A DNA stretch of 37,063 nt from an uncultured Lachnospiraceae bacterium (GCA_902476645.1 CABSEG010000023.1:1-37063), one strand, 5' to 3'; counted from the first letter of the stretch, positions 12,495-20,493 are shown. Numbers and translations are program-made. The notes: a model not told the origin generated them from the letters alone.

Positions 12495-14343
12495 TACAGA
12501 CACCTCCCTGATATTTTCCGGCCCCGCATCCAGAGCAGCTCATGCGGCAGTTGGGGGTAATTTGCTCCTTTTTGGCCTTTTCCCATTCCCGCCATAAAAA
12601 GTTTTTGCTTACGCCAATATCTATAAAATCCCATGGAAGAATCTCTTCTTTGGCTCTCTCTCTTGTAGTGTAAAAATCCATATCCACGCCGGTCTTTTCA
12701 AAAGCCTCTGACCACAAGTCGGGATGGAATGTTTCACTCCATGCATCATAAAGGGCTCCATGCTGATAGGCCCAGGCGATTGCCGCCCCTACCCTTCTGT
12801 CCCCCCTTGCCAGCAATCCCTCCAGTACGGTGACATCTGCTTCATGCCAGTTGTAGCGGATACTTTTTCTGTTGAGCTGTTCCTTTATCTCATGGTTTAC
12901 GATACTTGCCTTGTGCAAAAATTCTTCCCTCTGGTTCATGGATACCCACTGGAAAGGTGTAAATGGTTTCGGGACAAAGAAGGAAGTACTGACCGTAATT
13001 TGACACTTCCCATTCCTCTGATCTTTTGGTATTTCATAATAGCATCTTGCAATCTGATCGGCCAGTCTGGGAATCTCTTTGATATCATCCTCTGTCTCCG
13101 TGGGTAATCCCAGCATAAAATACAATTTTACCTTATTCCAGCCTCCCTGGAAGGCGCTCCTGGCTCCTACCAGGATCGCTTCTTCTGTCAGGCCTTTATT
13201 AATCACATCCCTGAGGCGCTGAGAACCAGCCTCCGGCGCAAAAGTCAGACTACTTTTTCGGACGTCCTGTACCTTACTCATTACATCCAGAGAAAAAGCA
13301 TCAATCCGAAGGGAAGGAAGAGAAATATTGACTCCCTTTCCACGTATCTCTTCTATAAGAAAAGTAACCAGTTCTTTTAACTGAGAATAATCGCTGGAAC
13401 TTAGCGAACTTAAAGAAATCTCTTCATGACCTGTTTGTTCCAACATCCTGACGGCATACTTCTTCAGTACCTCCAAGTCTCTTTCCCTGGTTGGCCGATA
13501 CAGCATACCCGCCTGGCAAAACCGGCAACCACGAATACAGCCCCTCTGAATTTCCAATACGACACGATCCTGGGTGGCTTTGATAAAGGGAACCACTGGT
13601 GCTTCTGGATAATAGGTATCAGATACTTCCATGACAATCTGCTTTTCCACCACTTCAGGGACGCCTTTCCTGGTAGGAGCAAAGGACTGAATGGTGCCAT
13701 CCTCCCCATAGGTAACCTGGTAAAGAGAAGGAACATAGATCCCAGGGATTTGAGAGGCACGGATTAGAAATTCCTCTCTGGAAATCCCCGATGCCCTGCA
13801 CTCCTGATATAGGTCTAACAGCGGGAAATACTGGGTTTCCCCTTCTCCGATATAAAACAGATCAAAAAAATCTGCCAGAGGTTCCGGATTATAGGTACAA
13901 GGTCCTCCTCCGATTACAATTGGATCTTTCCAGGTTCTTTCTGCGGCCAGCAACGGAATTTGGCTTAAATCCAGGATCTGAAGGATGTTTGTATAACACA
14001 TTTCATATTGAATCGTGATGCCCAGAAAATCAAAAGACCGAATTGGATCCTGAGACTCCAGGGCAAAGAGAGGGATTCGCTCTTTTCTCATCACTTGGTC
14101 CAGATCTGTCCAGGGAGAATAGACCCTCTCACACCAGGTATCTTCCCTGCGGTTTAACATATCATAGAGAATCTGAATGCCAAGATGGGACATCCCGATC
14201 TCATAGACGTCCGGAAAACACATGGCAAAACGAATTTCCACCTTTTGGGGGTCCTTCATCACTGCATTTACCTCACCGCCGATATACCGGGCCGGCTTGT
14301 CTACCTTCAATAAAATTTCATCGCTTAAAGCTAATTTTCTCAT
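12478..14343 (-). CDS. TIGR03960 radical SAM protein with B12-binding-like N-terminal domain
   Basis: A 621-aa radical SAM enzyme. The N-terminal third resembles a cobalamin-binding domain (MCFPDVYEIGMSHLGIQILYDMLNRR), the radical SAM core begins at about residue 270 with QRGCIRGCRFCQAG (CxxxCxxC for the 4Fe-4S that cleaves S-adenosylmethionine), and the C-terminus carries a second cysteine cluster (CRMSCSGCGAG...C) that may hold an auxiliary cluster. Substrate unknown. It overlaps DUF2344, its constant partner. The start at 14343 has AAAGG at 10 nt and matches the family N-terminus MRKLALSDEIL; an ATG at 14367 is less likely. The promoter lies at 14477-14505. Confidence 0.88.
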   Translation of the reverse strand: MRKLALSDEILLKVDKPARYIGGEVNAVMKDPQKVEIRFAMCFPDVYEIGMSHLGIQILYDMLNRREDTWCERVYSPWTDLDQVMRKERIPLFALESQDPIRSFDFLGITIQYEMCYTNILQILDLSQIPLLAAERTWKDPIVIGGGPCTYNPEPLADFFDLFYIGEGETQYFPLLDLYQECRASGISREEFLIRASQIPGIYVPSLYQVTYGEDGTIQSFAPTRKGVPEVVEKQIVMEVSDTYYPEAPVVPFIKATQDRVVLEIQRGCIRGCRFCQAGMLYRPTRERDLEVLKKYAVRMLEQTGHEEISLSSLSSSDYSQLKELVTFLIEEIRGKGVNISLPSLRIDAFSLDVMSKVQDVRKSSLTFAPEAGSQRLRDVINKGLTEEAILVGARSAFQGGWNKVKLYFMLGLPTETEDDIKEIPRLADQIARCYYEIPKDQRNGKCQITVSTSFFVPKPFTPFQWVSMNQREEFLHKASIVNHEIKEQLNRKSIRYNWHEADVTVLEGLLARGDRRVGAAIAWAYQHGALYDAWSETFHPDLWSEAFEKTGVDMDFYTTRERAKEEILPWDFIDIGVSKNFLWREWEKAKKEQITPNCRMSCSGCGAGKYQGGVCIEGKN

Positions 14344-14411
14344 CCTATAATACCTTTTGTTGTGCACATCTGCAATTTCAATTGATAGTTACTGATTCGC
14401 TCTTTTTATTT

Positions 14412-14463
14412 GGCGGAGGGAGTCTGTAAACCCCGACTTCTATAATAAAGTAGAAATACCGCC
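14412..14463 (-). promoter_or_regulatory. Structured 5' leader upstream of the radical-SAM operon
   Basis: Immediately after the predicted transcription start (about 14470, minus strand), GGCGG (14463-14459) pairs with CCGCC (14416-14412). Inside are a 5-bp hairpin (14455-14451 with 14442-14438) and a GGG/CCC hairpin (14434-14432 with 14420-14418). This three-way-junction layout could be a regulatory RNA or an mRNA-stabilising 5' structure. No terminator or Shine-Dalgarno-sequestering helix was seen, and I cannot match it to a known riboswitch. Confidence 0.35.
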
Positions 14464-14476
14464 CGAGTCGTATACG

Positions 14477-14505
14477 AATATAAATCGTTTCTGAAAAAAA
14501 GTCAA
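14477..14505 (-). promoter_or_regulatory. Promoter of the radical SAM-DUF2344-rng operon
   Basis: Minus strand: -35 TTGACT (14505-14500), 17-nt spacer, -10 TATATT (14482-14477). Confidence 0.75.
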
Positions 14506-14570
14506 TATCAGAATATTATTGCCGTTTTTATCTTGAGCATGAAATGTTAACGCCATCTTAATTCCAACTG

Positions 14571-14579
14571 TGCTATACT
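14571..14579 (+). promoter_or_regulatory. Probable extended -10 promoter of dapA
   Basis: TGCTATACT forms an extended -10 (TGn plus TATACT) on the plus strand, about 70 nt before the dapA start. No good -35 is present at 16-18 nt, consistent with an extended -10 promoter. No lysine riboswitch is visible in the short leader. Confidence 0.5.
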
Positions 14580-14649
14580 TTGAAAAAGTAATGCAAAGGG
14601 CAGTCCTTTGCTTCACTTTGCACCGGAATCGAGAAAGGAGAAATCAAAA

Positions 14650-15606
14650 ATGAAACATACCATATTTACAGGCTCCGGAGTCGCTTTAGTAACGCCCATG
14701 AATCCAGACTCATCCGTTAATTATGAAAAACTTGGGGAATTGATTGAGTTTCAGATTGAACATAAAACAGATGCCATTATTATTACCGGAACGACGGGAG
14801 AAGCTTCCACATTAACCGACGAGGAACATTTGCAGGTGATCCAATACACCGTCGAACGTGTGAGGGGACGCATACCTGTCATTGCAGGTACCGGAAGCAA
14901 CAACACCTCTCATGCCATACGTCTTTCAAAACGGGCAGAAGCAATCGGAGCGGATGCTCTTTTAGTTGTAACGCCTTATTATAACAAATGTTCTCAACAG
15001 GGACTGTTTTTGCATTTTCAGGCAATTGCAAAGGCCGTGTCTCTCCCATTGATTCTTTATAATGTTCCCAGCAGAACAGGTGTAAATATTCTACCGGCCA
15101 CCTATGAGAGGCTTAGCGAAATTCCGAATATTGTAGCCACAAAGGAAGCCAGCGGTAATTTTTCACAGATTGCCAAAATTCTTTCCCTGTGTAAAGACCG
15201 TCTGGATGTGTATTCCGGCAACGATGACCAGATTACTTCCGCCCTGGCGCTGGGCGCGAAGGGTGTCATCTCTGTTTTGGCAAATATTGTGCCAGAACAG
15301 ACTCATGATATCTGTCAGAGTTATTTTGACGGACACCCGGAAGAAAGCGATACGTTGCAGCTTCAGTATCTGGAATTGATTGAAAATCTATTTGGTGACG
15401 TAAATCCTATTCCCGTAAAGTGTGCTCTGAATGCAATGGGCTTTGATGTTGGAGAATGCCGTCTTCCCCTCTGTCCCATGGAGCCGGTGGCGAAAGAAAG
15501 ACTTCTTAGTTGCCTGTATCGCTATGGATTGATTGAACATAAAACAGCGGGATCCGTTACGGTACGCAGACCACAGGGAACTCTGCTTTGGAGAAGAAAT
15601 CACTAA
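14650..15606 (+). CDS. dapA: 4-hydroxy-tetrahydrodipicolinate synthase
   Basis: A 318-aa class I aldolase that condenses pyruvate and aspartate semialdehyde, the first committed step to lysine and diaminopimelate for peptidoglycan. Motifs: GTTGEASTL (pyruvate carboxylate binding), TPYYNKCSQQG (catalytic Tyr), NVPSRTGV and VATKEASGN (Schiff-base Lys). The C-terminus is about 20 residues longer than typical and ends in a basic stretch. The start at 14650 is chosen for AAAGGAG upstream and the family N-terminus MKHTIFTGSGVALVTP; the longer frame from 14608 has no ribosome site. It stands alone between a divergent operon and a terminator. Confidence 0.95.
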   Translation: MKHTIFTGSGVALVTPMNPDSSVNYEKLGELIEFQIEHKTDAIIITGTTGEASTLTDEEHLQVIQYTVERVRGRIPVIAGTGSNNTSHAIRLSKRAEAIGADALLVVTPYYNKCSQQGLFLHFQAIAKAVSLPLILYNVPSRTGVNILPATYERLSEIPNIVATKEASGNFSQIAKILSLCKDRLDVYSGNDDQITSALALGAKGVISVLANIVPEQTHDICQSYFDGHPEESDTLQLQYLELIENLFGDVNPIPVKCALNAMGFDVGECRLPLCPMEPVAKERLLSCLYRYGLIEHKTAGSVTVRRPQGTLLWRRNH

Positions 15607-15648
15607 AAAACTTCCGGTTGTGGGATAAACACAGCCGGAAGTTTTTTT
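15605..15648. terminator. Bidirectional terminator between dapA and the P-type ATPase
   Basis: A long stem (15605-15622 with 15630-15647, core ACTTCCGG/CCGGAAGT) is flanked by A-run and T-run, so it serves both convergent genes. Confidence 0.9.
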
Positions 15649-17719
15649 ATAATAAACTTTTCATACTTTTTAAAGTAATCGCTAAGGTGGATGCATTGTG
15701 TAGCGTGGCTGACAGAGTCGGCGGCATGATCCCTGCCACGCCCAGTGCAATCAGAACTGTATTGATGCCTACGATTTGTTGATAATTTTTTTGTATCCTC
15801 TTGATCAAAAGGTTGCTGATCCTTTTCAGCGTTACAATTTCAAACAGATCGTTCGCCTCGATCGAGATGTCCGCGATCTCACGGGCGATCTCCGCTCCAT
15901 CGCTAATCGCGATTCCCACATTTGCGGCAGAAAGGGCTGGGGAATCATTGATTCCATCTCCAATCATAATTACCCCACGCCCCTCTTTACGCTCCCTTTC
16001 CACGTAAGAGGCCTTGTCTTCCGGAAGAACTTCCGAGTAATATTCATCCACACCAACTCTTGTGGCTATGGACGCAGCAGTTCTTTCACTATCCCCGGTC
16101 ATCATGACCACCTTTTGGATACCGGCTGATTTCAGATCGCTCACTATATCCCTGGCTTCTTCTCTTAATGGATCCTCGATACAGATAATAGCAGCCAATT
16201 CTCCTTCAATGGCAAGATACAGCTGGGAATATTCCGGGCTAAGACGGTAAAAAAGTTCTCTTTTTCCAGCCGGAATTTGGCAGGACTCATCCTCAAAGAC
16301 AAAATGATGACTCCCAATGATAACCCTCTTTCCTTCTATTTCAGATGCGATTCCATGCGCTACGATATAATGCACATTTGAATGCATCTCTTCATGCTCC
16401 AGTCCCTTCTCTTTTGCCGCATCCACAACAGCTTTTGCCATAGAGTGTGGAAAATGCTCCTCCAGGCAGGCCGCAATGCGAAGCATTTCATCGCTGTCTC
16501 CACTTCCAAAAGGAATCACTTCTTTTACCATAGGCTTTGCTTCAGTCAGAGTTCCTGTTTTGTCAAAGACAACGGTGGTTGCTTCAGACATAGCTTCCAG
16601 ATATTTGCCCCCTTTTACCATGATATGGTGGGATCCTGCCTCTCGAATCGCGGAGAGGACTGTGACTGGCATAGCCAGTTTCAGAGCACAGGAAAAGTCT
16701 ACCATCAATACAGCAAGGGCTTTTGTGGCATTTCTGGTTATTGCCCAGGTCAAGAGCGTTCCAGCCAAAGTATAAGGTACCAGCCTGTCAGCCAGATGCT
16801 CTGCCCGGCTTTCAGAAACCGATTTTAGCTTCTCAGTCTCCTCAATCATGGTCACGATTTTTTCAAATCGGGTAGCTCCTTTTGTCTTCTTTACGAGAAT
16901 GCAGAGTTCTCCCTCCTCTACGACTGTTCCGGCATATACATAACCATCTTTTCCCTTTCTCATGGGCCTAGCTTCTCCGGTGAGTGAAGCCTGATTTACC
17001 ATAGCCTCCCCTTCTGTAACGATTCCGTCAAAAGGAATGACGCTTCCCATATGAACAACTACCTGTTCTCCTGAAGTTACCTGATCAGATGGAGTAAGGA
17101 TTTCCCGATCTTCATGTTTCACCCAAACCTTCCCAATATTCAGTGCCATACTTCTTGCCAGATCGCCCACAGACTTCTTATGGGTCCACTCTTCTAACAG
17201 TTCTCCGATTTCCAAAAGGAACATCACAGAACCCGCTGTTTTTATATTTCCCTTTAACATCGATACGCCGATGGCCGTCCCGTCCAGAACTGAAACCTCC
17301 AACTTTCGTTTGGCAAGGCTGCGCAGTCCCTTCCAAATGTATTTCAAGGATAATACCGTTGTATAAGCTACCTGAATGGGATATGGAAGGAATATTTTTC
17401 TCCCAAACCGAAGCAAAATTTTACCAACAAGCTTCTCCTGATATTGGGCATTTAAGGCTCTCCCGGAATTTTCCAGTACACCCTCAGGAAGCACGGCAAG
17501 GTTATATTGAAAACGCCTCAAAGCAGAGAGAATCTCTGACCTATCACCTATGTAGCAGACAGTCGCGTCACAAGTCCTTTCATATACTTTTGCCAAGGTG
17601 ACATTGCTTTGCTTTTGCAGATAATATTGGAGTGTATCTGCTTCTTCACAGGTCATATGAGGCTGATCCAAGTGCACCCGGATTCGTCCTCTGATTTCAT
17701 GTCTGATTATAAATTTCAT
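15647..17719 (-). CDS. P1B-type heavy-metal ATPase with non-canonical metal motif
   Basis: A 690-aa cation-transporting P-type ATPase. The N-terminal 75 residues (FIIRHEIRGRIRVHL...) resemble an HMA-like domain without the CxxC metal motif. The actuator domain has SLTGEARPM, the phosphorylation site is FDKTGTLTEA (D near 385), and the hinge is GDGINDSPAL (near 586). The key oddity is the membrane motif: where copper and zinc ATPases have CPC, this reads DFSCALKLAMP, that is FSC. Metal specificity is therefore unclear and probably not classical Cu+. The start at 17719 is fixed by GGAGG 8 nt upstream; the longer frame overlaps the preceding gene. It is preceded by an attenuator-like hairpin and a small membrane-associated protein, forming one cassette. 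Confidence 0.88.
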   Translation of the reverse strand: MKFIIRHEIRGRIRVHLDQPHMTCEEADTLQYYLQKQSNVTLAKVYERTCDATVCYIGDRSEILSALRRFQYNLAVLPEGVLENSGRALNAQYQEKLVGKILLRFGRKIFLPYPIQVAYTTVLSLKYIWKGLRSLAKRKLEVSVLDGTAIGVSMLKGNIKTAGSVMFLLEIGELLEEWTHKKSVGDLARSMALNIGKVWVKHEDREILTPSDQVTSGEQVVVHMGSVIPFDGIVTEGEAMVNQASLTGEARPMRKGKDGYVYAGTVVEEGELCILVKKTKGATRFEKIVTMIEETEKLKSVSESRAEHLADRLVPYTLAGTLLTWAITRNATKALAVLMVDFSCALKLAMPVTVLSAIREAGSHHIMVKGGKYLEAMSEATTVVFDKTGTLTEAKPMVKEVIPFGSGDSDEMLRIAACLEEHFPHSMAKAVVDAAKEKGLEHEEMHSNVHYIVAHGIASEIEGKRVIIGSHHFVFEDESCQIPAGKRELFYRLSPEYSQLYLAIEGELAAIICIEDPLREEARDIVSDLKSAGIQKVVMMTGDSERTAASIATRVGVDEYYSEVLPEDKASYVERERKEGRGVIMIGDGINDSPALSAANVGIAISDGAEIAREIADISIEANDLFEIVTLKRISNLLIKRIQKNYQQIVGINTVLIALGVAGIMPPTLSATLHNASTLAITLKSMKSLL

Positions 17720-17733
17720 TTGTATACCTCCAG

Positions 17734-17763
17734 AAAAACAGGGCGCCCAATGGAACCGCCCTG
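17734..17763 (-). terminator. Attenuator-like terminator before the ATPase gene
   Basis: CAGGGCG (minus strand 17763-17757) pairs with CGCCCTG (17745-17739) around an 11-nt loop and is followed by TTTTT (17738-17734), then directly by the GGAGG ribosome site of the ATPase. Partial termination would make the two small upstream proteins more abundant than the pump. Confidence 0.7.
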
Positions 17764-17774
17764 TAATACGTTCT

Positions 17775-18068
17775 TTATGCCTGCACATCCTCTTCTTTGA
17801 GATTTTCTGCTTCTTCCTCCTGCGCCTGTTCTGCTTCTTTTGCAGCACGGTCCTCATTGATTTGTTTTGCTTCGGCAAAAATATCTTCTGCATTTTCCTG
17901 TACCGTGGTAGCTGTTTTCATAACACATTCTTTTGCCCGAAGAGCGGCCGCCACACAATTGGTATAAACTTTTTTAGCGTCCGAGCTACTCAGTAGTTTC
18001 ACACCTGCTGTTCCAAACAGCACACCTCCGGCAAATAATCCTAACTTTTTTAAGCTGAAAATATTCAT
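17775..18068 (-). CDS. DUF6110-like small membrane-associated protein
   Basis: A 97-aa protein. Residues 5-26 (SLKKLGLFAGGVLFGTAGVKLL) form a glycine-rich membrane-inserting segment, followed by SSSDAKKVYTNCVAAALRAKECVMKTATTVQENAEDI, an amphipathic helix, and a Glu/Ala-rich acidic tail, probably coiled-coil. It resembles what I recall of DUF6110 proteins, often next to P-type ATPases of this kind; the family number is from memory. The ribosome site AAGGAGG overlaps the stop codon of the 26-aa ORF upstream, so translation is coupled. A role as accessory subunit or metal chaperone of the ATPase is inferred from position only. Confidence 0.75.
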   Translation of the reverse strand: MNIFSLKKLGLFAGGVLFGTAGVKLLSSSDAKKVYTNCVAAALRAKECVMKTATTVQENAEDIFAEAKQINEDRAAKEAEQAQEEEAENLKEEDVQA

Positions 18069-18080
18069 ATAACGACCTCC

Positions 18081-18161
18081 TTATTTGTGTTTATATCCGG
18101 TATACATAACCATGAAGAAGCAGCAAACCGCTGCCCATGCCCAAAACCTGTGTTGTTTCAT
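18081..18161 (-). CDS. 26-aa single-span membrane peptide at the head of the metal-ATPase cassette
   Basis: A very short gene. The product begins MKQHRFWAW, has a hydrophobic core (AAVCCFFMVMY) and ends TGYKHK: one transmembrane helix with basic ends. Support: AAGGAG 8-9 nt before the ATG, a promoter upstream, and the ribosome site of the next gene overlapping its stop codon. The CC pair in the membrane segment might bear on metal handling. It looks like a genuine small membrane protein rather than chance, but the family name is not certain to me. Confidence 0.65.
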   Translation of the reverse strand: MKQHRFWAWAAVCCFFMVMYTGYKHK

Positions 18162-18204
18162 TTCATCACTCCTTACTTTTGTCATGTAGCTGCCTGCATT
18201 CCTC

Positions 18205-18235
18205 ATTATAATAACTGCTTTTACCGGTTAGTCAA
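18205..18235 (-). promoter_or_regulatory. Probable promoter of the metal-ATPase cassette
   Basis: Minus strand: -35 TTGACT (18235-18230), 19-nt spacer, perfect -10 TATAAT (18210-18205). The spacer is long, so the promoter may be weak or activator-dependent. No known metal-regulator palindrome was recognised. Confidence 0.55.
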
Positions 18236-18284
18236 TGAAAATGTCAAAGTATGAGAAATTTTATCAAAAAGTGCGTATTTGAAA

Positions 18285-18322
18285 AAATGAAAAAGGCATT
18301 CGAAAGTTTTCTCCGAATGCCT
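18285..18322 (-). terminator. Terminator of the phosphodiester glycosidase gene
   Basis: AGGCATTCG pairs with CGAATGCCT (18322-18314 with 18302-18294) around an 11-nt loop, followed on the minus strand by TTTTTCATTTTTTC. Confidence 0.82.
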
Positions 18323-18358
18323 CTGTCGATTTTTGTTTTTTGATTTTTCCCTACAGAT

Positions 18359-19771
18359 TTAGTTTTTAAACAACAGGAAATCACCGCAGGCTCTCTCCGC
18401 ACCATCTGAGGGACGATTCAGAACTCTTCCACGGTAGGCCATGGTGGCAGATCCGCCACCGTCCAGATTATAGGCATATTTACATCCAAAACTGCGGAAT
18501 ATGCTGACCATCTGGGAATAGTTCAGTCCCTTTGAAGTTGATCTTCTTCCGTCAGCAACCAAAAGCACGTACTCTCCTGGCTTTACCATGCCTACTGCGG
18601 TTCTGGGATCCTGATATAGCACCAGGCTGAAGTCATTTCCCTGTTGGCTAAACGGAACCGTCTTACCGTTCTCCAGCAGTACCGGGCCAAAATTAAAGGT
18701 ATCCCGTACCCCGTTGCTAGTCAGATACTTTCCGTAAACTCCAAGCGGTGCCGTGCACATGGTACCATCATTCAGGATACACATCACCGTATAGCTGGTA
18801 GCATAATTTCCAAATACCTTACCATCCTTGATACACATACCAAGTGGAGATGGAATACCAGAGCCATATTCAAAGGCGCTTCCATTAATACCAATGATGG
18901 CGTTGTTGCTTGTCACTGCGCTGGAAGTAGTCTGTCTGGAACCGCCGTATGTACCATAAGAGAAGGCATGGACCATCTGACTTGGGTTCTTAATTTTTAC
19001 ATGGGCGGTCCAGTAGTCCGTACCATAATTCCGGTTCTTTTCCACCCGGAGATTTAACGTGCCACTCTTATACTCAATGACAGTAGCTGTGCTGTAGCTG
19101 TTGGTATTCATCCGCTCCTTTGTATTGAGCACTCCTTTTGCGTTGGCGTAGTAATACCACTTGCCACTTTTCACCCAGCAGCTCTTTTTCAGACTTCCAG
19201 ACTTCGAAAAATAATAATCCTTTTTCTTAATGGTGTTGCGTTTCGTCACCATTACGCCATTGGCATTCAGGTAGTAACGCTGCCCCTTATAGGTAAGCCA
19301 TCCGGTTTTTTTGACACCTTTTTTAGTATAGTAGTACCAATGACCGTCAATCTTGTGCCATCCGCCTTTGAAGTTTTTTATCCATTTGCCATCTTCTCCG
19401 ACAAAGTACTTACCGATCCACTTATTGGTAGCCATGACGCCATTCTTCCCAACATAGTAGTTCCCAATCCAACGTTTTTTGGCCATTTTCCCATTGGAGC
19501 CAAAATAGTAAAACTTATGATTGATTTCCTTCCACTGATTTCTTAACATTCTTCCGTTGGACAGCTTAAAATAGTACTTGTCAGACTTAATTTTGTGGAA
19601 GCCCTTCAACTTCTTCCCATTCTGGTAATACACTTTTGTCTTTCCGGTCTTGACCCAGCCCTTTTTTGCTGCCGCCTCTGCCTGAACTGGCCGAAGCAAT
19701 GCCTGACCTGCAAACAGACAAAGCAACAGCAATACCAAGGACAGGAGCCCCCTCTTTGTCTTCTGTCTCAT
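18359..19771 (-). CDS. Secreted phosphodiester glycosidase-family protein with cell-wall-binding repeats
   Basis: A 470-aa exported protein. A signal peptide covers about residues 1-34 (LLSLVLLLLCLFAGQALL...VQAEAAA). Residues 36-225 contain about eight aromatic/Gly repeats of the choline/glucan-binding type (KTGKTKVYYQNGKK, INHKFYYFGSNGKMAK, IDGHWYYYTKKGVKKTG, KGQRYYLNANGVM), which usually hold proteins on wall polymers. Residues 235-470 form an NAGPA-type domain ending with YNLDGGGSATMAYRG...GDFLLFKN, the hallmark motif. Related domains remove or process GlcNAc-phosphodiester sugars; the substrate here is unknown. Ribosome site AAGGGGG lies 5 nt before ATG. It is third in a run after two small membrane proteins. 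Confidence 0.85.
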   Translation of the reverse strand: MRQKTKRGLLSLVLLLLCLFAGQALLRPVQAEAAAKKGWVKTGKTKVYYQNGKKLKGFHKIKSDKYYFKLSNGRMLRNQWKEINHKFYYFGSNGKMAKKRWIGNYYVGKNGVMATNKWIGKYFVGEDGKWIKNFKGGWHKIDGHWYYYTKKGVKKTGWLTYKGQRYYLNANGVMVTKRNTIKKKDYYFSKSGSLKKSCWVKSGKWYYYANAKGVLNTKERMNTNSYSTATVIEYKSGTLNLRVEKNRNYGTDYWTAHVKIKNPSQMVHAFSYGTYGGSRQTTSSAVTSNNAIIGINGSAFEYGSGIPSPLGMCIKDGKVFGNYATSYTVMCILNDGTMCTAPLGVYGKYLTSNGVRDTFNFGPVLLENGKTVPFSQQGNDFSLVLYQDPRTAVGMVKPGEYVLLVADGRRSTSKGLNYSQMVSIFRSFGCKYAYNLDGGGSATMAYRGRVLNRPSDGAERACGDFLLFKN

Positions 19772-19814
19772 ACATTCCCCCTTCTTTCAAGTTGTAATAA
19801 TTTTGTAACAGTTT

Positions 19815-20114
19815 CTAGGGCTTTATTGTAACAGAATTTTTTAGTTCCTGCAAGCCCACATCCGTACTGACAGCTTCTACCACTTTTTCTGTCTGGTACC
19901 CCATAATAGGTGCATTTTCCATATGCATCCAAAAAAAGCCCCCCCATATTACCAGACACAAAAGCAGTCGAAGTCCAAACGTGCTTCCACGCTCTTGCCT
20001 CTCCTGTGACTCCCCCATCTCCCCTAACCCCTTCATATTGTTCTCATTTTGCTTGGCCATTTCCCGCATGCGGGAGAGAAGTTCATCTCTTCCCCCCATA
20101 GAATCATCCTGCAT
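19815..20114 (-). CDS. Small single-span membrane protein of unknown function, 99 aa
   Basis: I do not recognise this family. Residues 1-45 are hydrophilic and rich in Met, Glu, Gln and Gly (coiled-coil-like), residues 46-63 (TFGLRLLLCLVIWGGFFWM) form one membrane span, and the last 35 residues would lie outside. Start at 20114 is preceded by AAGGGG at 8 nt. It lies between the 60-aa membrane protein (33 nt before) and the wall-repeat glycosidase (43 nt after) on the same strand, so the three probably form an operon. Confidence 0.62.
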   Translation of the reverse strand: MQDDSMGGRDELLSRMREMAKQNENNMKGLGEMGESQERQERGSTFGLRLLLCLVIWGGFFWMHMENAPIMGYQTEKVVEAVSTDVGLQELKNSVTIKP

Positions 20115-20147
20115 CTTACCGACCCCTTTTCCTGATCTTGTTTTATT

Positions 20148-20330
20148 CTATGGGGTTTTTCCAGGTTTCATTCCATTGGGTAGAAGACGGAAATGCTTTT
20201 TGTTTTCCCGCAGCAGAACATCCAGAATGGTACCAATTCCTGCCAAAATGATCAGAATCGCCGCCGCAGGGATCATTAATAGAATAAAGAGCATACATTT
20301 TCCCAAGTTCGTTAATTTCACTTTTTTCAT
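20148..20330 (-). CDS. Small membrane protein of unknown function, 60 aa
   Basis: A 60-aa protein with one long hydrophobic span (residues 13-38, MLFILLMIPAAAILIILAGIGTILD) and a basic, Pro-containing tail (RENKKHFRLLPNGMKPGKTP). Start at 20330 has a perfect AGGAGG at 7 nt. First gene of the presumed three-gene run ending with the phosphodiester glycosidase. No homologue comes to mind. Confidence 0.62.
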   Translation of the reverse strand: MKKVKLTNLGKCMLFILLMIPAAAILIILAGIGTILDVLLRENKKHFRLLPNGMKPGKTP

Positions 20331-20369
20331 ATTAGATCCTCCTGCCTCTTTCCATTACTTCTTAATTTT

Positions 20370-20378
20370 AGTATAACA
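20370..20378 (-). promoter_or_regulatory. Possible extended -10 promoter for the small membrane proteins
   Basis: The minus strand reads TGTTATACT (extended -10) about 40 nt before the 60-aa gene; the -35 is poor. Confidence 0.4.
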
Positions 20379-20464
20379 AAGACCGTCTTAGAAATCCTTA
20401 CACTGCCATGACGCTTTTTTGAAACAGGCTAACATTTTTGTAAGAATATCGCCACAGGCTTTTC

Positions 20465-20493
20465 TTGACGCAGTACCTGAATTCCTTCATAAT
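20465..20493 (+). promoter_or_regulatory. Promoter of the 94-aa gene
   Basis: Plus strand: -35 TTGACG (20465-20470), 17-nt spacer, -10 CATAAT (20488-20493), about 30 nt before the ATG at 20523. Confidence 0.7.
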
